From assembly GCF_000368685.1 (NCBI RefSeq), contig NZ_KB849627.1, positions 210,963 to 274,962 on the forward strand: a stretch of 64,000 bases of DNA, in the 5' to 3' direction. The notes beneath the pieces were generated by a model. That model was given only the letters and a program-made list of their open reading frames with translations, ran no database searches and had not been told where the DNA came from. Origin of the DNA: Acinetobacter baylyi DSM 14961 = CIP 107474. GTDB taxonomy: Bacteria > Pseudomonadota > Gammaproteobacteria > Pseudomonadales > Moraxellaceae. The translations under genes and the position numbers were made by a program. This document shows positions 19,423-28,453 of this stretch, piece after piece (within the stretch, counting starts at the first letter, position 1; each line of letters begins with the position of its first letter).

Positions 19423-19585
19423 GTTAATGCGTATAAAACGCCTAAAATCTATAAAATCAACTTTTATACACAACTCAAAAAGTATCTTTGCTATAGTCAA
19501 AAAAGATTCAATGGACGATGAAAAGATGATGTTGTTTCGGATGTAGTCGCGAGCAACGTTTCTTTGTTTTTGAAGGATTCAAACT

Positions 19586-21388
19586 ATGCAAATTTCATCA
19601 AGTCGTGACTGGTGCCAAGTTAAAGATTATTTTTATAAAACGGGTCAAGTTCCAGAACAAACCGAGCTTGATCCAACCATTTTACAGATGTGGCATAAAG
19701 CCAAAGCAGCGGGCTTGAGCCCGTTCACGCCAGTTCCAGCTTCGACACAGCAGCCCCTAACCACAGACGATATTCGTCTATCTGAAACGGTTTTTCCTAT
19801 TTTGAAAGATATTTGGGCGCTGTTTAAACATCAGAATATTTGTACATTTTTCCTTAATACCCAATTTAAAATTATTGCCGAATATCAAAATCCTGACCCT
19901 CATTCGCCCTATCATTTTTTAAAGCAAGGTCAAGTTCTGGATATTGCACAGTTTGGCAGTATTGCGCCCTCGTGTAGTATTTTGAGTCAGATGCCGATCA
20001 TTATGATGGGCCACCAGCATTATTTAAATGAATTTTCTGACTTTTACTGTGCATCGGTACCTGTGTTCAATGGTCAGGGCAAAATACTGGGCGCGCTAGA
20101 CATCACCTCGTATCGTGAACAACTGGCCAGTAACTGGCTAAGACACCTGCTTTATCAGGGGTATGTGGTTGAAAATGAAATTATAAAAAAGAATATGCCA
20201 GCACAGCATAAGCTGCTTTATTTTCAGCATTCAGAAGATTTATTAAAAACAGCCTATACTGGCATGATTGAAATTGATGCCACGGGGCAGATTCAAAAAG
20301 CCAATCAAATGGCACTAACTCTACTCAACACGTCTATCGATCAATTATTGTATAAGCCCATTTCGAACTATTTCAGTTCGATAAGTACCCTCGCCTCACT
20401 TGAGCAGCAGACGCAATTTATACGTAGTCAAGACGAAGCGCTGTTTTATGCACGTTTATACACGCCCCAAATGACTAAAAAAACAAGCCACCTATTCAGC
20501 ACATCTACACCCGATTTCAAAGATATTGCCAAATTAAGCAAAATCTTGCATTCCGATGTACCCATTTTAATTACGGGTGCCACAGGCTCAGGTAAAGATC
20601 ATTTGGCACGTCAAATTCACGAATTTGCGACAAAAGATCAGGCATTTATTTCGATTAACTGTGCAGCTATTCCTGAACACTTACTTGAATCTGAACTTTT
20701 CGGCTATGAAGCAGGTGCTTTTACAGGAGCAAGTGCCAAAGGCAAACGTGGTTTGATCGAACTTGCTCATCAGGGCATTTTGTTTTTAGATGAAATTGGT
20801 GATTTACCCAAACATTTACAGGCAAAATTATTACGCGTTTTACAAGATCAGGTTTTTTATCGTGTAGGCGGTCATAAGCCGATTCAAAGTCAGTTCAAAT
20901 TAATTTCTGCCACCCATCAAGATCTATTGGCAATGATTGACAATCATGACTTCAGAAGTGATTTGTATTACAGAATATGTGGCTATCAGATCGAGTTACC
21001 GCAACTCAAAGACCGTCCAGATAAAATTGATATTTTTAAGACACTGCTGGCCAACGCCAAAATTTACAGTTGGTCGGTCAATGTTCAAGAACAGTTCGAG
21101 CACTATGATTGGCCAGGAAACATTCGAGAATTGACTCATGTGATTCAACTTTCTGCGGCGCTTATAGCGCATGATTCTCTTGAACATGCGCATCTTGAAC
21201 ATTTACATGTACCACAGCAACGAAAAGTTACGCCCCAATCCTACCTAGCAAATAAACCTCAAACTTCACTGAATCAGATGACTAAACAGCTCGTTTTAGA
21301 CATTTTGCAACAAGAAAAAGGCAACATCTCTCAAGCCGCTAAGCGACTCAATATCTCAAGAACAACACTGTATAAGTATTTACAGTAA
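19586..21388 (+). CDS. areR: sigma-54-dependent activator AreR
   Basis: A 600-residue enhancer-binding protein of the AcoR type. The N-terminal third looks like a GAF/sensor region, followed by a PAS-like segment (GMIEIDATGQIQKANQMALT). The AAA+ domain has Walker A GATGSGKD (residue 331), the sigma-54 contact loop GAFTGA (377-382) and Walker B ILFLDEIGDLP. The C-terminal Fis-type helix-turn-helix is NISQAAKRLNISRTTLYKYL. It should activate areCBA in response to benzyl alcohol or benzaldehyde compounds. It is encoded just upstream of areC on the same strand, and a sigma-54 promoter plus two dyads fill the gap. Confidence 0.92.
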   Translation: MQISSSRDWCQVKDYFYKTGQVPEQTELDPTILQMWHKAKAAGLSPFTPVPASTQQPLTTDDIRLSETVFPILKDIWALFKHQNICTFFLNTQFKIIAEYQNPDPHSPYHFLKQGQVLDIAQFGSIAPSCSILSQMPIIMMGHQHYLNEFSDFYCASVPVFNGQGKILGALDITSYREQLASNWLRHLLYQGYVVENEIIKKNMPAQHKLLYFQHSEDLLKTAYTGMIEIDATGQIQKANQMALTLLNTSIDQLLYKPISNYFSSISTLASLEQQTQFIRSQDEALFYARLYTPQMTKKTSHLFSTSTPDFKDIAKLSKILHSDVPILITGATGSGKDHLARQIHEFATKDQAFISINCAAIPEHLLESELFGYEAGAFTGASAKGKRGLIELAHQGILFLDEIGDLPKHLQAKLLRVLQDQVFYRVGGHKPIQSQFKLISATHQDLLAMIDNHDFRSDLYYRICGYQIELPQLKDRPDKIDIFKTLLANAKIYSWSVNVQEQFEHYDWPGNIRELTHVIQLSAALIAHDSLEHAHLEHLHVPQQRKVTPQSYLANKPQTSLNQMTKQLVLDILQQEKGNISQAAKRLNISRTTLYKYLQ

Positions 21389-21404
21389 TAAGCTCAAGGA
21401 CAGT

Positions 21405-21439
21405 ATTGTACATTGTTCAGATTCTGGACAATGTACAAT
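21405..21439. promoter_or_regulatory. 35-bp near-perfect palindrome, proposed AreR upstream activating site 1
   Basis: Arms ATTGTACATTGT and ACAATGTACAAT are perfect 12-mers, and the centre continues the symmetry (CAGA-T-TCTG) with a single T:G mismatch. The core dyad TGTTCAG-ATT-CTGGACA (21414-21430) recurs at 21447. It ends 76 bases before the -24 element, a normal enhancer distance for a sigma-54 activator. No T-run follows, so it is not a terminator. Confidence 0.75.
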
Positions 21440-21446
21440 TCAATAG

Positions 21447-21463
21447 TGTCCAGCCCCTGAACA
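21447..21463. promoter_or_regulatory. proposed AreR upstream activating site 2
   Basis: TGTCCAG-CCC-CTGAACA, the same 17-bp dyad as in the palindrome at 21405-21439 with one off-symmetry pair. Centre-to-centre spacing is 33 bp, about three helical turns, so both sites face the same side. Confidence 0.72.
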
Positions 21464-21515
21464 ATTACCCGAAAATTTAAAAAAATTAATTTAATAAAAA
21501 CAATAATTTAAATAG

Positions 21516-21531
21516 TGGCACATTCCCTGCA
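21516..21531 (+). promoter_or_regulatory. sigma-54 promoter of areCBA
   Basis: TGGCAC-N5-CTGCA matches the -24/-12 consensus, with the invariant GG and GC separated by 10 bases. Transcription should start near 21542, about 97 bases before the areC start. It agrees with AreR being a sigma-54 activator. Confidence 0.88.
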
Positions 21532-21638
21532 ATAGGTGAGATATCGATACTACACATACGATTTTAGTCTGTGTGGTTTTAAACAATCGTAAGAACGAAA
21601 TTATCGAAAAAGCACGAACAGGACGTTACGAGGTCTAT

Positions 21639-23093
21639 ATGACATTACTTGATGCTTCAATTTGGAACAAAAAATTATTTAATGGCGGTTGGTTTGAAAG
21701 CGGACAACCCTATGGTGTGGTAGAAGTTGCCACAGGTGAGCAGCTCGGCCAGACAGGCTCTGCATCGCCTACAGATGTTGCTCAAGCAGCGAAAGAAGCG
21801 CAAACGGCACAGCGGCAGTGGTGGGCGCTCGATTATTTAGAACGCCAAGCCGTATTTGAAAAAGCCGTACAGATTGCCACAGAGCATCAAGATGAACTGG
21901 TCAATTGGCTGATTCGTGAAAGTGGCTCACTGGCACTCAAAGCTCAGTTTGAAGTGAAAGTAAGCATTCAAATGCTTAAAAACTGTATTGCATTTCCGCA
22001 GCTAGATCAGGGGAACATATTACCGAGTCGCAACGGTAAATTAAGCTTGGCCAAACGCTTACCGTTGGGTGTGGTCGGCGTGATTTCACCTTTTAATTTT
22101 CCGCTTTATTTGGCGCTTCGTGCGGTTGGGCCAGCTTTGGCATTTGGTAATGCGGTGGTACTTAAGCCAGATGAACGAACGGCGGTGTGTAGTGGTTACG
22201 CAATTGCCCGCATTTTTGAACTGGCTGGCTTACCAAAGGGATTACTGCATGTATTACCAGGTGGCGCCGATACAGGTGAAGCACTCACACTCGATCCACA
22301 TATTGCCAGCATTCAGTTTACGGGTTCAACACAGGTGGGCCGTATCATTGGTGCCAATGCAGGCAAAACTTTGAAAAAAGTCTCGTTAGAACTTGGCGGC
22401 AAAAACTCACTGATTATTCTCGACGATGCCGATCTCGATTTAGCAGCCGAGAATATTGCATGGGGTGCATTTTTGCATTCTGGGCAGATTTGCATGACAT
22501 CTGGCAAAATCTTAATTCATGAAAAAATTTACGATGCCCTCAAAGCGCGTGTAATCGAAAAGGTCAAACGCTTTGTGGTGGGTAATCCTTTAGAGCAAAA
22601 CGTGACCATTGGCCCTTTGATCAATGAAAAGCAAAGCAAGCGCGTAGAAGCATTGGTTCAAGCCGCGGTTGAACACGGCGCGACCCTTGAAATTGGAGGT
22701 AAAGCGAATGGCCCGTTCTTTGAGCCAAGCGTACTTTCACAGGTGCAAGCAGACAATCCAATTTTCAGTGAAGAGATCTTTGGGCCAGTGGCCGTACTGA
22801 TTCCTTTTGCAAGCGATGAACAAGCGATTGAACTGGCCAATATGGGAGATTATGGGCTTTCGGCTGGCATTATTTCATCCAACGTGGGGCGTGCCATGCA
22901 ACTCGGTGCACAGCTAAATGTTGGTTTGTTACATATCAATGATCAGACCGTAAATGATGAAACGATTAATCCATTTGGCGGATTTGGCGCGTCTGGTAAT
23001 GCAACACGAATTGGTGGGCCAGCAAATCCAGATGAATTTACTCAGTGGCAATGGATGACCATTCAGGCTGAGGCCCCACACTATCCATTTTAA
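21639..23093 (+). CDS. areC: benzaldehyde dehydrogenase AreC
   Basis: 484 residues from MTLLDASIWNKKLFNGGWFE; this ATG has GAGGT before it, and an in-frame upstream start at 21573 is less likely. It is an NAD(P)-dependent aldehyde dehydrogenase with catalytic Cys285 (SGQICMTSG) and general base Glu251 (LELGGKN). The cofactor motif FTGSTQVG and the SPFNFPLYLALRAVGPALA region are present. It oxidises benzaldehydes to benzoates, which then enter the ben pathway or, when 2-hydroxylated, the SalA route. First gene of areCBA. Confidence 0.93.
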   Translation: MTLLDASIWNKKLFNGGWFESGQPYGVVEVATGEQLGQTGSASPTDVAQAAKEAQTAQRQWWALDYLERQAVFEKAVQIATEHQDELVNWLIRESGSLALKAQFEVKVSIQMLKNCIAFPQLDQGNILPSRNGKLSLAKRLPLGVVGVISPFNFPLYLALRAVGPALAFGNAVVLKPDERTAVCSGYAIARIFELAGLPKGLLHVLPGGADTGEALTLDPHIASIQFTGSTQVGRIIGANAGKTLKKVSLELGGKNSLIILDDADLDLAAENIAWGAFLHSGQICMTSGKILIHEKIYDALKARVIEKVKRFVVGNPLEQNVTIGPLINEKQSKRVEALVQAAVEHGATLEIGGKANGPFFEPSVLSQVQADNPIFSEEIFGPVAVLIPFASDEQAIELANMGDYGLSAGIISSNVGRAMQLGAQLNVGLLHINDQTVNDETINPFGGFGASGNATRIGGPANPDEFTQWQWMTIQAEAPHYPF

Positions 23094-23120
23094 TTTTTTT
23101 CTCATACAGGATGTATAGAA

Positions 23121-24236
23121 ATGACAAAGTTTACCGAAATCACAGCAGCAGTGACCGAATGCAAAGGCGCAGACTTTGAGCTCAAACAGCTCAAAATTCG
23201 TGAACCTCAAAACGATGAAGTATTGGTTAAAATTGTGGCAACGGGAATGTGCCATACCGATCTGATTGTGCGTGATCAGTATTATCCTGTTCCATTACCA
23301 GCGGTACTTGGTCACGAGGGTTCAGGCATCATTGAAGCCATTGGCCCGAATGTCAAAGATTTGGCTGTAGGTGATCACGTGGTGCTCAGCTATGGCTTTT
23401 GTGGAAGCTGTGAGCAGTGTAGCAGCGGACAACCAGCCTACTGTCAGGATTTTTTTGGACGAAACTTCAGTGGTGGAGATCCAGATGGGCATTCTGCCGT
23501 ATGCTCGCACGATCATCATAAAATTCATGATCATTTCTTTGCGCAATCTTCGTTTGCAACCTACGCCATCAGCCGTGAAAATAATGCCGTAAAAGTGAGT
23601 AAAGATGTACCGCTTGAACTTTTGGGGCCACTCGGCTGCGGCATACAAACTGGTGCAGGTGCTGCAATCAATGCGCTGAAAGTCGCGCCTGCCAGTAGCT
23701 TTGTCACTTGGGGTGCAGGCGCAGTCGGACTCAGTGCACTTCTTGCTGCAAAAGTATGTGGTGCGACCACTATTATTGCAGTGGATATTGTCGAGTCTCG
23801 TTTGGCGTTAGCCAAAGAACTTGGTGCGACCCATGTTATCAACAGTAAAACGCAAGATCCCGTCGAAGCCATCAAGGAAATCACAGGCGGTGGTGTAAAG
23901 TTTGCTCTTGAATCGACTGGACGCCCAGAAATTTTGAAACAAGGGATCGATGCGCTCGGTATTCTTGGCAGCATTGCAGTGGTAGGTGCTCCGCCTTTAG
24001 GAACGACCGCAGCATTTGACGTGAATGATTTATTGCTTGGCGGCAAATCGATTATCGGCGTTGTAGAAGGCAGCGGCGTACCGAAAAAGTTTATTCCGGC
24101 TTTGGTTTCGCTGTATCAGCAAGGTAAGTTTCCGTTCGACAAACTGGTTAAGTTCTATGATTTTAAAGATATTAATCAGGCTGCAATTGATAGCCATAAA
24201 GGCATCACGCTCAAACCCATTTTAAAAATTGGTTAA
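23121..24236 (+). CDS. areB: aryl-alcohol dehydrogenase AreB
   Basis: A 371-residue zinc-dependent medium-chain dehydrogenase. Catalytic zinc ligands lie in GMCHTD and GHEGSG, and the structural zinc site in CGSCEQCSSGQPAYC. The Rossmann motif is GAGAVGLSALLAAKVCG. It oxidises benzyl alcohol and substituted relatives to aldehydes with NAD. The FFGRNFSGGDPDGHSAV region is typical of the benzyl alcohol dehydrogenase subgroup. It lies 27 bases after areC. Downstream an 83-base gap with a perfect hairpin separates it from areA. Confidence 0.93.
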   Translation: MTKFTEITAAVTECKGADFELKQLKIREPQNDEVLVKIVATGMCHTDLIVRDQYYPVPLPAVLGHEGSGIIEAIGPNVKDLAVGDHVVLSYGFCGSCEQCSSGQPAYCQDFFGRNFSGGDPDGHSAVCSHDHHKIHDHFFAQSSFATYAISRENNAVKVSKDVPLELLGPLGCGIQTGAGAAINALKVAPASSFVTWGAGAVGLSALLAAKVCGATTIIAVDIVESRLALAKELGATHVINSKTQDPVEAIKEITGGGVKFALESTGRPEILKQGIDALGILGSIAVVGAPPLGTTAAFDVNDLLLGGKSIIGVVEGSGVPKKFIPALVSLYQQGKFPFDKLVKFYDFKDINQAAIDSHKGITLKPILKIG

Positions 24237-24239
24237 GCA

Positions 24240-24277
24240 TTGAGAAGTTATGTCTTGAACAATACATAACTTCTCAA
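24240..24277 (+). promoter_or_regulatory. intercistronic hairpin between areB and areA
   Basis: TTGAGAAGTTATGT pairs perfectly with ACATAACTTCTCAA (14 bp) over a 10-base loop, 3 bases after the areB stop. The sequence after it (ATCGTAAATAAA) has no T-run, so full termination is unlikely. It may set a different level for areA. Confidence 0.65.
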
Positions 24278-24319
24278 ATCGTAAATAAATCAAAAAGATT
24301 TAAAAAGGATTTTTAATAC

Positions 24320-25300
24320 ATGTTACAGAGTTTAGATCCTCAACTGGCAAGTTTTTTTGCAATGCTTGAAAATCAAGGTGCACCTGCATTTGATATTGGT
24401 ACTCTAAATGACCCAAATATCAATGAAATGAGAAACTGGTATCTCAATTTTGGTCCTCATGTAGCGGGGCAATTCATTGAACTTCAAGACGTAGAAGATT
24501 TATGGATACAAGTAGACGATGGTAGCTTACGCTTAAGATTGTATAAAACTCAACGCCAGCATAGTGAATCATGTGAAACACTGATTTACTTCCATGGCGG
24601 AGGTTGGTGTATAGGGAGTATCGAAACGCATGATTTACTTTGTCGGCATTTAGTGAATGATCTAGATGTTAATGTCATTAGTGTCGATTATCGTCTTGCG
24701 CCTGAATACCCATACCCTCAAGCTGCTCATGATGCGATTCATGCCACACAGTGGATTTTTGAACATGCATCTGCTCTTGGCATTCATCCAGACCATTTAT
24801 ATGTTGCAGGAGACAGCGCAGGGGGCAATCTGGCAGCAATCACTGCTCTCACTTTTAAAGAACAAACGTATAGAACTTCTTTAGCAGGGCAAATTTTAAT
24901 CTACCCATGTATTGATCTTACCGTAATACATGACAACAAATATCCATCCTTTGAAAAACAGAAGCTCACTCCTCCTCTATCTGCCGAACAAATGTCAAAG
25001 ATGATACAAATCTATTTGAAAAATGAAGATTTTGCTTATCAATGGCTTGCCTCGCCACTACTCGCTCAAAGTCACCAACATCTTCCATCTACATTAATTA
25101 TAACAGCCGAATTTGATCCTTTACATGATCAGGGTTGTGTTTATTTTGAAAAATTAAAAAGCAGTTTAGTAAATACTGAATATCATGAAATAAAAGGTGT
25201 GGTACATGGTTTTTTTGAAATGTATGGCGTACTCAATAAAACAAAAGAGACAATCAATATAATAAGAGCGTGGTTAAAAAACAATACAAAATCCAAATAA
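24320..25300 (+). CDS. areA: aryl (benzyl) esterase AreA
   Basis: A 326-residue alpha/beta hydrolase of the hormone-sensitive-lipase type. The oxyanion-hole motif HGGGW starts at residue 92, the nucleophile is Ser166 in GDSAGGN, the acid lies in AEFDPLHDQG and the base in VVHGFFEMYG. It has no signal peptide, so it acts in the cytoplasm. In the areCBA context it splits benzyl alkanoates to benzyl alcohols for AreB. It looks more AT-rich than areC and areB, which may mean a different history. Confidence 0.9.
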   Translation: MLQSLDPQLASFFAMLENQGAPAFDIGTLNDPNINEMRNWYLNFGPHVAGQFIELQDVEDLWIQVDDGSLRLRLYKTQRQHSESCETLIYFHGGGWCIGSIETHDLLCRHLVNDLDVNVISVDYRLAPEYPYPQAAHDAIHATQWIFEHASALGIHPDHLYVAGDSAGGNLAAITALTFKEQTYRTSLAGQILIYPCIDLTVIHDNKYPSFEKQKLTPPLSAEQMSKMIQIYLKNEDFAYQWLASPLLAQSHQHLPSTLIITAEFDPLHDQGCVYFEKLKSSLVNTEYHEIKGVVHGFFEMYGVLNKTKETINIIRAWLKNNTKSK

Positions 25301-25310
25301 TCAGTTTTAA

Positions 25311-25341
25311 TTAAAAAGGTTCTTAATAAGAACCTTTTTAA
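25311..25341 (+). terminator. terminator of areCBA
   Basis: TTAAAAAGGTTCTTA and TAAGAACCTTTTTAA are perfect 15-base inverted arms, 10 bases after the areA stop, ending in a T-rich tract. Clear intrinsic terminator. Confidence 0.85.
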
Positions 25342-25496
25342 TTTACCTGTAAAATTATTATATCAATAATGTATAAATATATACTCTCACATGACTAAAA
25401 ATATAAAACCAATCATTTAAAATTTAAAATACTCTAAATAATTTTAGATAAATAAAAGTCAAATGGTTTGACTTATTCAATACAAGGATTTTGAGT

Positions 25497-26657
25497 ATGT
25501 TTCCTCATAAGTTATCTCTGGTTCTGATTGCCTGCATGCCATTATCAAGCTATGCATTTAATGGCGTTTATAATACTGGATCAGGACAAGTCTCTAGCGG
25601 TATGGGCGGAGTAAGTCTTGCTCAGGGTATGGATCGAACTTCGATTCAAGATAATCCTGCCAATCTATCTTTTCAAAACAGTGGTGCAGACGCCCAACTT
25701 TCTTTATTAAATATTCGTGCTAAAGCGACCTTACTGAATCAGCCAGAAGGCTTTCATTCCGACAAAGTCATTCCGATCCCAAGTCTGGCTTTAGTCCAGC
25801 ATTATAACGACCGCTTAAGTTGGGGACTAAGTCTCACGGGTGCTGGTGCAGCGGTAGACTATGATGAGCCTGCAATCCATGGATTTCCATCCGATAAAGC
25901 CAAAGATAATCTGGCAATTGTAAAGGCAAGCCCGACTGTATCGTACAAGGTTTTACCCAATCTCAGTTTGGGTGCCAGTTTAGATTTAGGTATTCAGCAA
26001 TTCAGGGCAAAAGGTGTGCTTGCAGGAGTCGATGGACAAGGTACGCCCATTTTTCTAGAAAGTCATGGTAATCAGTGGGCTTATGGTGTTGGTGCAAGCA
26101 TAGGTAGTACTTGGGAATTTCAGCCCAATTGGTGGCTTGGCGCGAGCTATAGCACTGAAATGAAATTTTCGAAGCTTGATGACTATAAAAATGATTTATT
26201 GGCACGCAGTGAAGGCAGAATTAATTTGCCAGAACGTTATGGAATCGGAATTAAACACAAAATAAATCAAAAGCTTACTCTAGCAGCCGATATCGTACGT
26301 TTTAATTGGCAAGATGCTGATGGATTAGGAAAAAAAGGTTCTTTTAACTGGCAAAATCAAACGGTTTATCGAGCTGGCGTGGATTATCAGCTCACACCTC
26401 ATGATCATTTGCGTTTTGGCTATAGCCATGCAGACTCAGTTGTAGATGCTCAAGACACATTGGTGAATTTTTATGCCAATGCCGTCGCCAATCAATCATG
26501 GACTATTGGCTACGGCCATGATCTTGGTTTTGCAACCCTCAATCTTAGCTATGAATATGCGGTGAACAAAACCTTAAACGGTACTGGAAACAGTACAGGC
26601 ACCAATTTAAGTAATCAAAACCATGTGATTACCCTCGGAATTTCAAAAGACTTTTAA
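25497..26657 (+). CDS. salD: FadL/TodX-like outer-membrane transporter SalD
   Basis: 386 residues from ATG at 25497, 8 bases after AAGGA; a TTG two codons earlier is too close to that site. A signal peptide (MFPHKLSLVLIACMPLSSYA) is followed by FNGVYNTGSGQVSSGMGGVSL and QDNPANLSF, which match the FadL/TodX N-terminal plug and its NPA motif. The protein ends in ISKDF with a C-terminal Phe, typical of outer-membrane barrels. It should bring hydrophobic salicylate esters across the outer membrane for SalE. It is cotranscribed with salE. Confidence 0.88.
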   Translation: MFPHKLSLVLIACMPLSSYAFNGVYNTGSGQVSSGMGGVSLAQGMDRTSIQDNPANLSFQNSGADAQLSLLNIRAKATLLNQPEGFHSDKVIPIPSLALVQHYNDRLSWGLSLTGAGAAVDYDEPAIHGFPSDKAKDNLAIVKASPTVSYKVLPNLSLGASLDLGIQQFRAKGVLAGVDGQGTPIFLESHGNQWAYGVGASIGSTWEFQPNWWLGASYSTEMKFSKLDDYKNDLLARSEGRINLPERYGIGIKHKINQKLTLAADIVRFNWQDADGLGKKGSFNWQNQTVYRAGVDYQLTPHDHLRFGYSHADSVVDAQDTLVNFYANAVANQSWTIGYGHDLGFATLNLSYEYAVNKTLNGTGNSTGTNLSNQNHVITLGISKDF

Positions 26658-26687
26658 ACCCGATCAACACATTAAAGGACGATCAAA

Positions 26688-27407
26688 ATGATAACATATG
26701 TACTTGTTCATGGCTCATGGCACGATGGCTCTCTCTGGGAACCTGTAGCCACTCATTTACGTGCTCAAGGCCATACCGTGCACTGTCCGACCGTGGCAGG
26801 CCATGGCCCAAATGCCGACCGGAATGTGACTCACGCGCAGTGCAGTCAATCGATTGCGGATTATATCGTAAAGCATGATCTCAGCGAGATTGTACTGCTT
26901 GGGCACAGCTATGGTGGCACCATTATTTCCAAAGTCGCCGAGGCCATTCCTGAGCGCATTCAAAGGCTGATTTACTGGAATGCTTTTGTTTTACAAGACG
27001 GCGAAAATATGTTTGATAACATGCCAGAAGCCTACTACGAGCTGTTTACGAGTTTGGCCGCAGCATCGGGTGATAATACTGTTTTACTGCCTTATGAAGT
27101 ATGGCGTCATGCTTTCATCAATGATGCAGATGATCAAATGGCCGAGGAAACTTACAAGATGCTTACGCCTGAGCCTTGTCAGCCCTTTCATGATCGACTG
27201 GATCTAAAAAAATTCTATACGCTGAATATTCCAAAAAGCTACCTGAACTGCACCGAAGATCAGGCTTTACCTGCTGGCTTTTGGCACCCTAAAATGTCGA
27301 ACAGACTCGGAGAATTTAAGTTGGTTGAAATGGGTGGAAGCCATGAAGCAATGTTTACCCGCCCTCAGGAATTGGCGACTAAAATTATTGAAGCCAGTCA
27401 TGATTAA
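26688..27407 (+). CDS. salE: salicylate esterase SalE
   Basis: A 239-residue alpha/beta hydrolase beginning MITYVLVHGSWHDGSLWEPV, with the nucleophile elbow LLGHSYGGT and a late GGSHEAMF holding the catalytic His. It resembles the small plant-type salicylate and nitrile lyase esterase group. It lacks a signal peptide. With SalD and SalA next to it, the likely role is hydrolysis of alkyl salicylates to salicylate. It lies 31 bases after salD and has its own AAGGA site. Confidence 0.9.
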   Translation: MITYVLVHGSWHDGSLWEPVATHLRAQGHTVHCPTVAGHGPNADRNVTHAQCSQSIADYIVKHDLSEIVLLGHSYGGTIISKVAEAIPERIQRLIYWNAFVLQDGENMFDNMPEAYYELFTSLAAASGDNTVLLPYEVWRHAFINDADDQMAEETYKMLTPEPCQPFHDRLDLKKFYTLNIPKSYLNCTEDQALPAGFWHPKMSNRLGEFKLVEMGGSHEAMFTRPQELATKIIEASHD

Positions 27408-27413
27408 TTGTTT

Positions 27414-27440
27414 AGACTGCCGGGCTTAGCCCGCGGTCTT
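27414..27440. terminator. probable terminator between salE and salR
   Basis: A GC-rich hairpin with CGGGC-tta-GCCCG at the top and imperfect AGAC / GGTCT flanks lies in the 31-base gap between the convergent genes. It overlaps the first bases past the salR stop. T-runs are poor on both sides. Confidence 0.5.
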
Positions 27441-28329
27441 ACAAAACTGAAATAACCTTTTTACAGGTTTGAATCAACCATATCCGAGCAAGGGGCTCAT
27501 TGGTTTGGGCAAACCAATGTAAGCCCACATAAAATTCAGACATTTGAAACGGCAACTCCAAAACACGGACATGGGATTGATTTAAATATTGCTGTGCAGC
27601 ACGACTGGGCAGCGTCACCATCAAATCTGTTTTATCCAGCACACCTTGTAAAACTCCAAAATGTGGCACTTCCAAGGCAATTTTACGCTGATGCCCCATT
27701 AGTTTTAATACATGATCGACCTGAGTATGCCCGGTAGATGACTTTATCGCCACATGAGATTCATTCAAATACGCATCAAAACTGAGCGTACTTCTTATTC
27801 GCGGATGATTCATGTTGACCAGTGCAACATATCGCTCTAAAAAAAGAGTTTCATATTCAAGATGCTTAAACTCCAAATGTGTACTATTAAAAACAGCCAC
27901 ATCAATAAATCCTTCGATTAACCATTTTTCGACTTGATCAATTTTAATCTCTTCTACTTCTATTTTTATTTTTGGTGCATGTGCTCGTAAGTATTCGATT
28001 AATGTCGGTAACAAGCAAATTTCACCAATATCTGATAAACCAATTCGAAAGGTTTTATTTGAAGTGAGTGGATTAAAATTTAATGCCTCATCGACTGCTA
28101 TTTCAATTTTTAAAATCGACTCTTTAAATACAGGATATAATTCATGCGATAATTTAGTTGCTTCCACACCATATTGCGTGCGTTCAAATAAAGGATTATT
28201 TAAATGCTTACGTAATCGATTTAAATTATAGGTAACAGAAGGTTGACTCAGATTTAAAATCTCAGCGGCTTTACTGATATTTTTATTTTCATAAACACAA
28301 ATAAAAATACGGATCAGGCTTAAGTCCAC
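27439..28329 (-). CDS. salR: LysR-type regulator SalR
   Basis: A 296-residue LysR protein starting MDLSLIRIFICVYENKNISK, of the NahR/NodD type rather than the CatM type. The helix-turn-helix covers KAAEILNLSQPSVTYNLNRLRKHLN and the effector domain starts FRIGLSDIGEICLLPTLIEYL. It should respond to salicylate and activate salA. It lies 124 bases after salA on the same strand, so it is probably cotranscribed, giving a positive loop. Confidence 0.9.
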   Translation of the reverse strand: MDLSLIRIFICVYENKNISKAAEILNLSQPSVTYNLNRLRKHLNNPLFERTQYGVEATKLSHELYPVFKESILKIEIAVDEALNFNPLTSNKTFRIGLSDIGEICLLPTLIEYLRAHAPKIKIEVEEIKIDQVEKWLIEGFIDVAVFNSTHLEFKHLEYETLFLERYVALVNMNHPRIRSTLSFDAYLNESHVAIKSSTGHTQVDHVLKLMGHQRKIALEVPHFGVLQGVLDKTDLMVTLPSRAAQQYLNQSHVRVLELPFQMSEFYVGLHWFAQTNEPLARIWLIQTCKKVISVL

Positions 28330-28453
28330 GTTTTAGAATCTTCCATGATTTTAATTTAATCCTATCATAAACACTTTTATTCAACTCTTTCAAAATAGAA
28401 TTGTTTTAAAGGCACAAGTCGTTCAAAACACTCTTGTGCCAAATTCTTAGCGT

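Noticed and set aside
23561..24046. A 161-codon frame on the minus strand opposite areB
   Set aside because: Low-complexity Ala/Ser/Pro-rich translation of the antisense strand; areB is complete.
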